64,000 nt of DNA from Plectrocnemia conspersa (lineage: Eukaryota > Arthropoda > Insecta > Trichoptera > Polycentropodidae), in NCBI GenBank assembly GCA_009617715.1, contig VTFK01000325.1, forward strand, positions 186,001 through 250,000, read 5' to 3'. This document shows positions 24,541 to 36,765 of the stretch, piece by piece (the first letter of the stretch is position 1; the number at the start of each line of letters is the position of its first letter). The translations under genes were made by a program, and so were the position numbers. The notes under the pieces were generated by a model. It searched no databases, was not told where the DNA came from, and worked only from the letters and a program-made list of their open reading frames with translations.

Positions 24541-24667
24541 CGCAAAAAGCTAATACAAATAATGCTCATTCCAAAGAGGAAATAATATCTCATGGTGTAC
24601 CACAAGGATCGTAATTAGGACCATTGTTGTTTATAATATACATATATATTATATATTACTGATATAT
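24541..24667 (+). pseudogene. Small non-LTR RT fragment (GVPQGS box)
   Basis: The plus-strand frame reads 'EEIISHGVPQGS', a stop, then 'LGPLLFIIYI'. This is RT box B of a CR1-like element. It is joined head-to-head with the minus-strand RT fragment before it and runs into an ATATATATAT stretch. Only ~120 bp remain. Confidence 0.6.
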
Positions 24668-25560
24668 TTAAAGCAAAATTCATGCATTTTCGCTTTCAAA
24701 GCTGCATACGTGTGTACCTGTGCTTTGTCTTGGTGGAAGACCTTTTTCTTGTTGACCAAATGTGGTTGTATTTTCTGGATTTTTCTATTCAACAGATTAA
24801 ATAACAATGCATACTACTCTCCATTTATCGTTTGTCGTTTTACAAAGTATTCAATGTGTTTGATTTTTCGTGCATCCCAAAAAACCATGCCTATTACTTT
24901 GCCGGCCAATTTCACCGTCTTGCCCTTCTTTGCAGCCGGATCTTTTCCATAAACCCATCGCTTTGACTGTTTCTTTGTCCATGGAATATATTTGTGGATC
25001 CATGTTTATCAACTATTATGTATCGATGCAAAAACTCTTCAGGATTGCGATGAAAAGTACGAAACCAGCCATTGAATCAACCACAATGTGAAGAAACGCG
25101 GTACCTATCTTACTAATACTTTTTTTCATACTCAACTTTTGTGCAAAATTGAAACCACTGAGCCATTTTATACGCTTGTGGCCACAACAAATTTACGCAT
25201 GTTTACTTGTCGATTATTTAAAATCATATTATAGATTTTGTCGATCATTTCTGGCGTAGTCACCGCAAGTAGACGTCCCGAACGATGTTCATTACTTGTT
25301 GATGTACGACCACGTTTAAAATTACTCTTTTAATTGTAAACAAATTAAAACGCTAGTGCAGATGTGCCATGAACTACTTTGATTTCTTTCGGGATTTCGC
25401 ATTTCAAATAAAAATGTTAAAGCACTTTTTTACATTGTTCAAAAATAACCAAAGTTGTTTGCTTTAATCGGACGTAAAAATGAAAAACAATTTGACAGAA
25501 ATCTATTGGTAGATGGTATTTTCAGAAACAGCAGCGCCATCTCTTACACTTTTTTAAGGA
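24668..25560 (-). pseudogene. Mariner transposase relic, C-terminus missing
   Basis: Reading the minus strand from 25480 down, the recognisable blocks are 'CEIPKEIKVVHGTSALAF', 'FKRGRTSTSNEHRSGR', 'VTTPEMIDKIYNMILNNRQ', 'SVVSILHK', 'WVYGKDPAAKKGKTVKLAG', 'IGMVFWDARKIKHIEYFV' and 'VFHQDKAQVHTYAALKAKM'. These follow the order of a mariner transposase: HTH domains, linker, then the catalytic D--D core. Frames shift several times. The final block (-PPYSPDLAPSD-) is absent because the copy ends at the AT tract at ~24668. It is a dead, truncated cut-and-paste element. Confidence 0.8.
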
Positions 25561-25709
25561 CTTATTGACATATTTATCTACAAACTTATATTTGCTTCTA
25601 AGTTTAGTGAATATTATGAGTAAAGAAAAAACTTCTTAAGTTCTACTTCTTATCTGTAGCAATATTTTTTATTCAATTCAATAAAATATGACTTAAAATT
25701 TAGCGTTAA
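25561..25709. other. AT-rich intron
   Basis: Nothing recognised. Confidence 0.4.
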
Positions 25710-26140
25710 GGCACGTATACACGACTCGTGCGTTTACCGCCCCACTCTCCTACCAAAAATAAAAAAAACGCCTCATTATCCAGAGCCGCACACATTTTCA
25801 AATCGCGCTCACCATAAAATATATTCAAAATTCTAGCACACCCCCTTCGCTCCATTTTGCGGTTGTGCACGGTGACGGGCACAAAAAAGTGTACGTGACG
25901 ATTCGCAACTGAGCGAACAGACGTGACTAGACAGCTCAGTGTTGCCATTAGTGAATTATTTGTTTCGGCCACCGGCGCCTTTAATCGGGAATCCTTGCAG
26001 AGTGTACGCATTGACCGCGATCCCTAGAGAGTGTGATTTATGGTCCCCGATAGAGTCGGATTAACTTCGGGGTAAAGACTTTTTTCGTGAGCTGAAAAAA
26101 TTAAAAGTCGTCCATTAGAAGCTGCAGAAGCGCCGCTTTC
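25710..26140. promoter_or_regulatory. GC-moderate block, candidate regulatory DNA
   Basis: Around 430 bp of balanced, CG-containing sequence without transposon similarity. A 101-codon minus-strand frame (25706-26011) shows no domain. Function is not shown. Confidence 0.3.
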
Positions 26141-26352
26141 CTTATTTTAATGCTCGAAAAATATAAATAATTTAAAAATAAATTCATTATAAAAATATTT
26201 TTGTTTAAATACTTAGGGGGCGTGGCCCTAGGGGTGGTTGATCTCGCGGTCAAATAATAAGTTATGCGGTTATTCAGTTATAATTACATTCGACTATGGA
26301 CGATTAACGGCGTGACGTTTCTCGCGATGAATGTGGCGCAGGTGGTGATGTC
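26141..26352. other. Short intron stretch
   Basis: AT-rich to 26215, then the GC-rich start of the next block (GGGGGCGTGGCCCTAGGGG at 26217-26235). This may be downstream sequence of the gag-like frame. Confidence 0.35.
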
Positions 26353-26754
26353 TCAGGGCTCCGTGGCTGCGTGCGGCGAGTGGCTCTTCTGGTCTGTCGG
26401 TGAGGGCGCGTGGCTGGTTCCTCCGGATGGCTGCTGGTAGATCTTCGCTCTCTGGCCGTCTCGTATGGTGCCTCCGATCGTCTTTTGACCGTCTGCTCTC
26501 TCCTCATCTGAGTCCGGGCTTATATCCTTTAGGGATATTCTAGATCTTCTAGCCAATCGCTACAGTGGCTTCTTAGAATTCGAGAAATCGGATGTTGCGT
26601 TTTCGAAAGCGAGTTTTTGCTTGGCTCCAGACTTTCTAATTTTTCGGAAAGGGTTTACGATGTGGTGATTGATAGCATCCGTACCGTTTTGTCAGAAAAG
26701 GGATTCTCTTAACGACCCGTGCTGTGTGGTCAAAAGAAATCTCTCTTGTGCCAT
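26353..26754 (-). pseudogene. Possible gag N-terminus of an LTR retrotransposon
   Basis: A minus-strand frame starts with ATG at 26754 ('MAQERFLLTTQHGSLRES') and runs 134 codons with only two stops, a TGA near 26692 and a TAG near 26560. It is rich in charged and polar residues ('RISLKDISPDSDEERADGQK') and has no transmembrane segment. Upstream on the same strand lies TGGCGACC (26836-26829), which matches the primer-binding site (tRNA-Ser type) I know from some insect Gypsy elements. This makes a leader-plus-gag reading plausible. No pol, protease or second LTR is seen, and I do not recognise a gag domain, so this remains tentative. Confidence 0.35.
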
Positions 26755-26801
26755 GGTGTTTGTCTCATTGTTAATGAATGAACGATTTTGGTCACGGTCA
26801 T

Positions 26802-26819
26802 GTCACATTTAAATGTGAC
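26802..26819. repeat. 18-bp perfect palindrome GTCACATTTAAATGTGAC
   Basis: Fully self-complementary. It lies between the primer-binding-site-like TGGCGACC and the gag-like ATG on the minus strand. Confidence 0.6.
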
Positions 26820-26828
26820 TATATGTGT

Positions 26829-26836
26829 GGTCGCCA
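26829..26836 (-). other. Primer-binding-site-like TGGCGACC
   Basis: An 8-nt match, on the minus strand, to the PBS used by some Gypsy-type LTR elements. AT-rich sequence beyond it (26837-27050) could be the remains of a left LTR, but it does not end in the canonical CA. Confidence 0.3.
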
Positions 26837-26840
26837 CAAA

Positions 26841-27535
26841 TATAAATATTTAAGTAATGTTGTTTTTATTATATAGAAAACGTTCAATAGTTATATACAG
26901 AATTTCACAAAGAATTATTGTAAAGTAAAGATGTAACTTTTTATTAATTTTAACGTGGCAGACTTTTACAGATCTCAGTTGCAGCAACGTTGTGCTAGCA
27001 GTGTGTTTTAAATAGTGGTATTAATTATATACATATACGACATGTATTAAGTGATCCGTTTCTTTCATGCAAAAGATAAACTGCTTTTCACAAGTCTATA
27101 GGTAAACATTCCTTTAAACAGCGAAGCTTCTTTCAATATACCTGAGTGACTAGTAAACTAATATTGTACAATATGTTCTGAACCCTATGACTGAAAGCAG
27201 CATTAATGCTTTATTTGGAGAAAGGTAAAGCCTACATATGACGATCGAAACTTGAAAGATGTTACGAATTACATTTTTGACCATATCATAGAATATTTAT
27301 ATATAATATATTTATATATAAGAATATTTCTTTTGACTAGCACCAACATTTCAATGACATAAATTTTAGTAACAGACATATTATGAATAAAAATGCATAC
27401 GAAATGGTAAATCACACTGATAATATTTTAAAAATGAGTGTGCTGTTCATGTGCACTATTCGAGATAAATTGTTCCAGCGCCTGTCAAATCTGTTATATA
27501 TTAAATTATTTTACAATACATCAAAATGTATGATA
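26841..27535. other. AT-rich intron or decayed LTR
   Basis: AT-rich sequence. The first ~200 bp may be LTR remains, as noted for the neighbouring PBS-like site. No other feature is supported. Confidence 0.35.
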
Positions 27536-28010
27536 TTACGGCACATAACTGGAAATCTGAACGTGTTTATAACACCATCTATACCACATAGCGCAGCAAA
27601 GGCAAATCCTTGCCGCTTTATACTCCATTTGTCGCATTTGTATTCAGATCCGCCGCGGACAAATTTCTCTACGCCATTTTGTGCATTCGGGCCCATTTTT
27701 CATTCCGCCACTCGTGAAAGTGAGCATTCATCATATAGTATAACACCGTGGCCTGAAGGCTGCACAAAATCTTTTATTATATTTTTTTAAGCACACAGCA
27801 CAGTCCTTTCATCTTGGCTCACATTCAAATGAAATTCATTACGTCTCGTGAATTCTCTCAGCCGGGCACTCTGCGAGAAAATTGCGTTATGCTGCTCTGG
27901 CGGATTCGAACCCTGAATCTCGGATGCTGCGACGATTCAACGTTGCAATGCAAAACAGTCTGCAGTGGAGGAGCTAAGTTAAGCGCAATAAAGTTTCGTT
28001 AAGACCGTTA
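27536..28010. other. GC-moderate intronic block
   Basis: Balanced composition with short open frames (27383-27790 and 27814-28002) lacking recognisable domains. A GATTCGAACCC segment near 27902 recalls a tRNA B box on the minus strand, but no tRNA fold was found. Confidence 0.3.
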
Positions 28011-30479
28011 GTTTAAATTTTCGTATATATGCAACGTCTCTCGGTTGTGGGGATGTGCCAAGGTTTCTATTAAAGTTTGCGCATTTTTTTAAAAATATAA
28101 TAAATTAAAAAAATGTATTAAAGCAATATATCATTGATTTATTTTAAATAAACTTAATTAGTCAAAAAATCTGTTCTTTATTTTGTAAGATATATATGCA
28201 GTGCTTTAAAGCTTATAGTTAATAATTTATTACTTAAATTACTTTTTTATATACTTGTCGAGATATATATTTATAAATACAAACATAAACTTTTAATAGC
28301 AACGATTTTGCTATAAATATTTATAACATATTAATGTAACTGCTGCCTTTGTTATCTTAAAAGACGAGAAAATACTGCAAGCTCCCACTTTATTCATTTT
28401 CTTAAGACTTTTAACGTCCCTTTGTATTTAACCATCCAAGAAGAGTCCAAGGGTTACTCTGAAGAATTCGTTATTTATTGCTTTCAACCGTGAATAGTAC
28501 TATCTATGCCTTAAACATCCTCAGAGAAAACAACGCTATTATCCGATTGTTTTTGCTTCAGCTAAACGACTGCAAAACTAAAATAGAAAAAAGTGCATAG
28601 CAACACAACCACTTTGCTAAGATCGTTAACAATTCTCGAATAGTGTTACCATTGAGAACAGAGAGTGAAATTATTTTATAGACTTTTGATGTTTTGAGTT
28701 GCATTTCGATGCTGATTGATATTCGTTATTAATGGCTTAAATTATACTACCTTTGTGTGTAAAGCGAGCCCTGTAAAATAAACGCGTAGCGTTTGATTGG
28801 TTTGATCCATTCATCGAATAGATTGACTTTGACATAATGAACATGTAGAATTATTGAATTGCTTATATCTTGACTTAATAAATTGATTGACTGTAGTGTA
28901 CATTTGAAATATGTATATTATATTCAATCGACAAATTACGTACTAAATTGCACTAATAGAACTATAACTCTAAAGTCGGAGGAAAAATATCGTAATTTTA
29001 CGCAAGGATCAATAATATGATTGTTGCGCTTGTGTCCACTTTACTTATATTGCAGAAATATTTTTTTATCAAGCATAAAAAAAATCTAGCAGAAAATAAA
29101 TATCCCTTAAATACGAACACAAACATATTTAACAAAAAAACAGAAGTGATACAAAGCAAAGTTCAACATTATAGTGATTATTTTGATGGATATGATTCGA
29201 ATGTATGATATATCTATATTAATCACTTATTTTTACCATAAATAAAAATTTACAAACGTCGTTGATTAATGTAGATATCAAACCCTCGACTTTAACTTTA
29301 AAATTAAACTTATTAAATCATGCTAGTTAGAATATTATTTAGGGAAGTAAAAATAATAATATTCAAATGATTCACAGCTTATTTTAAGTACACATGTACC
29401 GAGAATGAGCTTTATCGTTTAATGTTTTCATATCTATTCTCTTTCATTTTACCTCCAACATAAATCACATAAAATAAAAATTTGAACAGTGTTTGATATA
29501 ATCCATGTTTTTTATATAGAGTTATTCCTAGAGTCTCATAACTCGATTTGTACAATTGTGTGCGATTTTCCCCTTAACCCCTATAGCACATCTCGAGGAT
29601 TCGACAAAGCTTCCAACTTGTACAAACACTTGGCTCGTGCTCACCTTGTGCAAACAAAGCCAAAGAAAATATCTGTTAAATTCGCACATATTAATCAGCC
29701 GCATGTTTGTTCAGCTCTTGGTTGAAATCATGTTATATATGAATACACATACACCTATATAATATCTACATGTACTGTTTTCGAGCTGATGGATACTTTA
29801 GGTATAAATTCAATAATTATCCTGAAGTTTGTTATTCAATTATTAACTAGTACTTGTACCTGTGTTTATGCAGAGAAAATGCCTGGCTGCGAGAGGTGTG
29901 TGTTTAAATAATTCGATTTTGCGCCAAACGTCAACATCTGGAAGCATGAGAGATTTCGAAACGCAGAGAACGAGACTCAAAGTTCCTTAATCAAAATAAT
30001 ACAATTATAATATGCTTTTATAAAGAGTAATAATATAAATACTTAAAGCAGATTAAAATTTCTAACATTTTCTTTGCCAAATCCCTCTAAATATATTTTT
30101 TAATGCCATCTGCATAAAAACAGGAGTTGAGGTCATACATACCCTGGATTGCTAATTTACTGTATTAGCATATATTATGACGTCTACTTTAATTCTCGCA
30201 TAGGGAGATTTTGTCACCGTTTTGGTGAAAAATAGAAAGTTGGTAACAGTGGACAATGAATGACGCTACTTTATTGAATATTTTGCTGACCCTTCTATAT
30301 TTTATATTTTGCTGAATGACGCTACTTTTTCCACAGCGTATTTGCAGTTTTCCACATTTATTCACAGCAAATGCTTTTTAATTCCAATAAATCATTCTGA
30401 TTAAAACGATTCTTAACAGGTAATAGTAGCAAAATCTACTTTCGTTTTTAATTATTAAAATCCTATTTCACACTTACAT
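28011..30479. other. Intron, nothing firm
   Basis: AT-rich with GC-moderate patches at 28350-28560, 29560-29720 and 29870-29990. Open frames 29017-29208 and 29489-29725 have no recognisable content. The segment at 30240-30340 repeats GAATGACGCTACTTT twice (near 30258 and 30313), which is probably a local duplication. Confidence 0.4.
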
Positions 30480-30740
30480 AATTTCTCCGCTTTAACCCAC
30501 CCGACCGGTCGGAGCAAATTGAAATCCCGTCAGGCAATTACCGTTTACTTCTGGGGCGTTCTTTGCACCGATCCGGCCCTTAATTCCTCACCGGTTAATT
30601 ACCGATCCGGTTAAACGCTTAACTCCATGCCATGAGCATTTGCATCATAATGTGCAGTTTGCATTCGCTGTTATGCCACGGTATCTTTGCATTAACCGAG
30701 TCGGTATCTCTTAAGACCATCGTAATGTATGTATGTATAT
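30480..30740. promoter_or_regulatory. GC-moderate block with octamer motif
   Basis: About 260 bp of balanced sequence with CCGACCGGTCGG, a 12-bp perfect palindrome (30501-30512). Further in are repeated CCGGTTAA-type cores and ATTTGCAT at 30638-30645, the POU-domain octamer. No coding signature. A candidate enhancer by motif density only. Confidence 0.35.
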
Positions 30741-31260
30741 AATACTTAGGTGGTGCTGGTATACGTCTCAATGCTATGTCGTCTTCTGGTCGTGTTCATG
30801 GTAAATATTATGCTTGTTTAATAGCGCTTTATGAAGTTGTGCGGTTCAGTCTGGAGATCTGAGAACAGCTAAAGAAGCATTCATCATGTTGGCATTGTTA
30901 TATAATATGAATTATATTATTGTACAATATAATTAAAATCAGCATTTAATCAGATAAAATATATTTTCTTTAGTATAAAAATGAATCTACCAGTGAAAAT
31001 ATATGGTGTGGGGGTTTCTATCACCTGCACAATTTATATAGAGGACACTAACGTCTATTCTAACAAACAAAAAAAGAGATCAACCCGTCTCAAAGGTGAG
31101 ATCTTGTGAGCAAGTAATTGCGATATCATCGACTATCATACATAATTAGCGTTGAAAAAGCTACTAAGCAATACACTCTACCCTGCAGACAAAACTTGTT
31201 TTTTTGACTCTTTGCTTACAGATCGCCGGAGTTGCCATTTTAATTGTTTCTCTCAAGGTG
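30741..31260. other. Intron, nothing recognised
   Basis: AT-rich to moderate composition without a supported feature. Confidence 0.45.
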
Positions 31261-31330
31261 TGAACAGATTTAGGGGGCGTATATAAAAAGCGATGCAATT
31301 GCATCGCAAACATCCTCATCTACGATTCGC
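31261..31330 (+). promoter_or_regulatory. TATA-like box next to an 18-bp palindrome
   Basis: GGGGGCG is followed by TATAAAA (31282-31288) and then the perfect palindrome GCGATGCAATTGCATCGC (31290-31307). The arrangement resembles a core promoter or a bound operator-like site. No downstream gene is visible and no initiator sits at the ideal distance, so promoter function is uncertain. Confidence 0.3.
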
Positions 31331-31959
31331 CAAAACTCGCTTAAACCAGCGTTATAATAGATGACACTTAATAGATGTCACAAAGTCACAATAGAGATGA
31401 CATCAACGGATCGTTTAGAATATATTACGACAGATCCCAGCTGTTCCATCAAAATCACAGCCGACAATAATACAACTAGACACGCCAGCGAATACTCTCT
31501 GATTTCAAAATCTGCTTTTTTAATTTTACCGTCTAATAGCGGCATCTACATTTCTTTAATATATATGGTAATTTATATATATTTAAAAAATAAACTAGTA
31601 CTAGTTTTTCTGGCGTCTATTTGCCTGCCTCGTGATATTTTTTTAGTCATTTCCAGTGATGCGGAGTTTTTAAAAATCTCATTTTCATTCATCCTTTAAG
31701 TTTAGAGCTGCAAGCAATAATTTAATTTGATATTTCATATTGCCCAATTGATAAGGCCTTTAAAAATAGTTATGACTCCTTATATACGGAGCCACTTACT
31801 GCACTTTTAATAATCAATAGCATCAGTTCTAAGTAGTGCTATATAATTTTATATTTAAAACTTTTTTCAATCAATAATCCAATCAAAAGACAATCGATCA
31901 AATAATTTTACCAATTAATTGTAAAATATGAAAATTTTATTTCAATATCAAAAGCTTCA
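31331..31959. other. Intron, nothing recognised
   Basis: Mixed composition. The open frame 31361-31699 has no domain and is probably chance. Confidence 0.4.
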
Positions 31960-32580
31960 TCAAAGCGTACGAATCTCGAAGCGTGAAGCGATTTTTCGCT
32001 CTGGCTTCATTGTTTCGGGTTCGAATTGTGAAAAATTTCTGCTGGGACATTACGGAGAAGCTTTCAAATGGGAGGTGGTGGAAATTGGGTAGTTTGAATA
32101 GCTGCCCCATCTCCAGGACAAGAGCATCCATAACCGTCGCGTATATCCCGGGCCGGCGCTCAATAACGCCATCTGCGTGCCGCATAATTCCTGAAAAATT
32201 ATGTTCGTGACACTCGCGACACCAATGGGAAGAATAAAAAAGGGTCCCCTTTCGCCTTTCGATATAATAATTTATCGCCATTATTTGACAAGTGCTCTCC
32301 CACCGCGCGAAATCTTGCCGAACAAAAGGGCCCATTCAGATGGGGGTTTTAAAGCGTTTGACGGATCTAGGGGTAATTATGCGAGAGGTAGGAAAATGTA
32401 TGTGGGGTTTTTGAATAAATATATACCAAATAATAAAAATATAATTAAAATATTCACTCTTTCTCTCGTTCAATGTGTAGGAAAGTATCGATCTAATTTC
32501 CTTTCTTTCGGGGAAAGTGAAAAAAACGACCGGGAAAAGTTTTTTGCGATCAAATTACAAAAATGGAGGAACATTTAATA
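31960..32580. other. GC-moderate intronic block
   Basis: About 600 bp with long overlapping open frames on both strands (for example 31937-32335 minus and 31983-32210 plus). None resembles a known protein, and the frames mirror each other, as expected when stops are rare through composition. Confidence 0.35.
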
Positions 32581-32939
32581 ACACCGTGCAACTTTTTTTT
32601 ACTATAGATTAACCTGGTTTATATGTTAAACTGTGCATTGACGTATATTTTTTTTTAATTTATAATTAAAAAAAACTACGCCAGCAATTAGCATGTATGA
32701 TGCAATTTAATCGTTAGGGTACTTTTAAGCTAGCATATTGTATTAAAATACTGAATACTTATTTTAAAAGCGTTATACTATTTTTAGAATATATTTAGAA
32801 CGAACCATTTAATATATAAATAAAACGAACATCGATTTATTGTAGCCAAAGAAAAAATACACCATTGTTGACTCGAACCAATCAATTTCATCGAAAATCC
32901 TCCTACATTTTTTGTACCACACCACATATTTAAAGAAAG
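32581..32939. other. AT-rich intron, nothing recognised
   Basis: No supported features. Confidence 0.5.
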
Positions 32940-33300
32940 TAAACCTTTTTAGATCGTCTAAGCGCCTATTTTTTCCCTCTTCGGCTCGTTAAAGGGTTAC
33001 AAATCTCGCTGCGGTAGATTGATGGCATTAAATTTGTTCTTATTTTTCACACAGCGATAGTTTCTCGGCGAAGCGCTGAAACGGCAATTCATTCACGATG
33101 TTAAATGTCGGGGCGCTTTCGTGGTCGAGAGCACCTGCCCGCCAGGGCCGGATCCGGCCAAGATAGAGTACTCACGGGCGCCCGCCAATTATTCATACTG
33201 TCATATTGGATTCGCTGATACGGCACGTTCGCACTGCCGGTCGAAATTCCGGTTGAACCGATTTAATTTTTACAAATTGAGTTTCAGGGCCTATATAATG
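32940..33300. promoter_or_regulatory. GC-moderate block, candidate regulatory DNA
   Basis: CG-containing balanced stretch with short open frame 33121-33339 of no known family. Stands out only by composition. Confidence 0.3.
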
Positions 33301-33875
33301 TTTTGTTTGAGTGATTCTAACTTAATTAATTATAAATAATGAAGTATGTGTCAATAAATTAATAGGTTTTCACACCGTTACCGTCACACACAAAAATTGT
33401 ATTTGTAACTCTCAGACTAACAGTGAATGTCTCTATGTGATCGTTGAAATTTTATGTCAAAGACTTGCACCAAAATATATATTACCATTGACAATGATTG
33501 ATAGTGTTTTGAAATATTAACGAAAATTTATTATGGTAAAAAATTGAAATACCTTGATTCGGCAGCAATTAAGAGATAACACATCGATTAAACATTTTTC
33601 TGAAATAAGCATTAATTACTCTACAAACATCTTTAGCGCTTGCTTGTATTTTAGGAATTTCTCCAACATTTAAAAAAATGCTACAATTCACTGAATAAAA
33701 TGCCACACAAGGATCCTACAACTCTAATAAAATATATTAATCAAATATTTAAAAAAATAATCTTTTGTGTGTAAAAAAAATTCTGGGAAAAAAAAGTAAT
33801 GTATAATGTAAAATAATTTTAGTACGAATAAAAGTTAATGTTAATATAAAGTTTTCAACACAGTATGTTCTGACA
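33301..33875. other. AT-rich intron, nothing recognised
   Basis: No supported features. Confidence 0.45.
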
Positions 33876-34410
33876 GTTGTATTCACAAATTGTACAATTA
33901 TATAACCCCCGACTATCTGCCACCTTTAATGCGCTTATACCTGAGTGAAACAATATATGTTATCTCACAAAATGATTTTCAATTTATACTGCATAAAATT
34001 CCAGCAGGAGTTTCTCAAACAATTTTTCCCGAGCCGTCTCCTTTTATATTGTATATGCATACGAATGAAATTCTAAAATTAAAAAATGTATGTTAATCTA
34101 TATAAGTATGCTGAATATCAAGCTATTTTATCGAGTGCTTGCGGTCTTAAACCAATTGCAGATAAATTACAGAAATCTTTTGAAAACCTAATTAGTTCAT
34201 ATTTTGAGAGGTAAAAATCTATAATTATAAAAAAAGGTAAATTATATTCATAAAACATAAACTAACTTTTTCACCGTTTCTGCAAAGTGGAAATCTAGCA
34301 AAAAATACACCTTGTTCTAAGGGCTTGCTGCAATTGCGGCCCTTTAATAGAAATATATTTTTTGGAAAAAGTGCGTTTAATACAAAAAATGAAACTCTAA
34401 TTTACATATA
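33876..34410 (+). pseudogene. Decayed Jockey-type RT relic
   Basis: The frame 33890-34096 reads 'FQFILHKIPAGVSQ' and 'SPFILYMHTNEILKLKN', matching box B of the Jockey copies at 9070 and 50000. Just after it 'YAEYQAILSSACGLKPIADK' matches their YADD box with both catalytic aspartates lost. The 'LAAIAAL' region appears near 34325. Strong divergence shows it is older than the two TSD-flanked copies. No poly(A) or duplications were found. Confidence 0.75.
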
Positions 34411-34929
34411 ATTATTCATGGTCATATTAACATATGCCTGTCTAGTGTAGACAGTAAAAATATTTGGTATATTGTAAGTTATCTAAAATAAATCTATAGA
34501 AATAATATACAATATTGCCATTTTATAGTTATCTTCAAAAAAATGCATATTAGCTTATAATTACCAACATTTTCATACTAAAAAATAAATTTTGCATAAC
34601 CCTACTAACTTACAAATAATAAAATTAAATGTACTTAATTTTCCACTATTGTTTTGTAAAATGAGTTTTTTTTATCTTTTTAACTGTAACCACTAACGTT
34701 TTATTTTACATTATTATTTTTTTTATATTGTAGCTAATTACAAAATTGTAAACAATCAAATCAGTTCCTCTTTAAATATTCACTGGCGACAAAATTTTTT
34801 TTCAGTACAACAAAGCTAATCAAAATTTTTTTTCAAAAGCTAGCTTTATTGGAAAGATAATTTTATACCATTAGTGTTTAAATATGATTTCGGACTGACT
34901 CAAATAAAGCCGAATCTAAAACTCCAATT
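34411..34929. other. AT-rich intron
   Basis: No supported feature; may include the decayed 3' end of the mariner-superfamily element that follows. Confidence 0.4.
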
Positions 34930-35850
34930 TTAGACTAATTTTTCGAGCAGCTAGAGCTTTATATCGGCAATAACGCGGCGAATGTTGGCTTCATAGTCAT
35001 CAATCGTTTCTGGTTTATCGGCGTAGACTAGCGACTTCACATATTCCTACAGAAAATGATCCAAAATAATAAATCACATGATCTTGAAGACCAATTCACA
35101 TGTCTAATATGCGAAATTATGCGCTCATTGAATATTTTCTTTAATAATGTGTGGCATTTTACACCGTCTTATTGAAATCAAAGCTCTTCGACAATAATGC
35201 CATTGAATTTGGGAACAAAAAAAACAGTTATTATGGATCTATAGCGCTCTTCATTGACTGTAACCGGCATCATTTTTGAATAAATATGGATCAATGACTC
35301 ACACTAAACAGTGACTTTATGTGGATGTAACGGCGTCTCAATAATGGCTTGTGGCTTTTTTTCACTACAAATGACGTAACCATTTTACCATAAATAAGCC
35401 TCATCGCTAAATAAAATTTTGTAGGAAAAATTAGCATCAATAGCAATCTTGTTTTTAGCCCATTCATTAAACAAACGACGCATACGATGGTCAAGCGGCT
35501 TTAATTATTGCACAAACTGGATCTTGTAAACTTTCAAACCAAGATCTTTCTGCAAAATCTTTCATAAAATGGATGAACACAGCTCCAATTTCTGTCGATT
35601 GGCGAATCGATTCATTCGGGTTCTCCTTAATACTACGCACCGCTTCTTCGGTGCGCACTGTACGACGTCTCTGCGGGTGCGTATTATCAATTAGAGTATG
35701 CATGGTACGACAACGATCTATGGTTATTGGAATTACTTGCTCGGATGGACGTTTATGTTGACTGTAAAATAAACGTAGCGCACGAACTGAACCACGATTT
35801 TCGAAATAAATTTGTAAGCGTTGTTTTGGCGTCAGTATATTCATGCTGAA
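34930..35850 (-). pseudogene. Mariner-superfamily transposase relic with DUF4817-type N-terminus
   Basis: On the minus strand the gene starts at ATG 35843 with 'MNILTPKQRLQIYFENRGSV' and the helix-turn-helix 'HKRPSEQVI' region, then 'RTVRTEEAVRSIKENPNESI'. This is the DUF4817 pattern of insect Tc1/mariner-superfamily elements. The catalytic part is broken: 'YKILFSDEAYLW' (first D, near 35410), 'PYLFKNDAG' (35260), 'FQ-DGVKCHT' (35180), 'VNWSSRSCDL' (35085) and 'KSLVYADKPETIDDYEANI' (35000). The whole length of the gene is present, about 300 codons, but with several stops and frameshifts. Terminal repeats were not identified. Confidence 0.8.
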
Positions 35851-36765
35851 ATGGCAAACCAAACTGAGCGCAAATGAGCTTTCAGATGTAAAATTGGATG
35901 TCACTGAAAAAACTTAAAACCAACCTCTAAAAAAACACCCTTTACTATTTTATAAATCTGCTCAAATCTACTCATAGAATTTATGGTTTATTGTCGTTCC
36001 TTATTGCACAACTGAAGGATAAAAATAAAATTTATATATTTTTTGTATTATTTAACCGTAAAAAGATCTATAAGCACTGTTTTTATTTAATTTTACTAAT
36101 GGATAACATAAATAAATATTTAATATTTTTATTGCTATCGTTGATCGCCATATCTTACAATCCGCGAAATAAATCAGCTGCTAAATAATTTCCTGGCTAA
36201 CTCTTAGCGATAATTTAAGTCTTTCTTACTGCTTTTAAAAAAACTAGGCTCTATGGAATAGGATTACTTAATAAATTTTGGTTCGGACTTATATATGCCT
36301 TCGAGAAAAATTTAATTTATTAATAAAGTAAAGTATTTCATGATTTAAGTATGAATTATTAATTATCGAATTAAAACTATATGTACCTTTAATTAATGAC
36401 TTATATTTTTTAATTAACCCTTATTCAGAATACATTATATTTGCGCACCAGATATTATCAAATTTAAAACGAACGATAACATAAATATATTCGTACATGT
36501 ATTTTTGTAAATTATTTAAATAAATATAAAAAATAATTTATTATTAAAGTGATTTAGTTATTTGTATATTTAATATTAAAAGTCTAAGAAAAACATTAAA
36601 AAAAATTCAAATCAAATCCCACGATTTTCTTATGTTTGTCGTACAAAATAAAATACGAAAAACAAAAGCTTAAAAACCACTGCAGTGAAATACATATTTA
36701 TTTTGTGACGTATACGCAACCACTCGCACACAATATCAAATGTCAGTTATTATATTATACGACAG
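35851..36765. other. AT-rich intron, nothing recognised
   Basis: Apart from the short flank of the mariner relic, this is AT-rich with no supported feature. Confidence 0.45.

Noticed and set aside
27814..28002. GATTCGAACCC-like sequence suggesting a minus-strand tRNA
   Set aside because: No acceptor stem, D arm or anticodon arm could be folded around it.
31937..32578. Overlapping open frames of 75-132 codons on both strands
   Set aside because: They mirror each other, show no domain and lack exon boundaries; low stop density from composition explains them.
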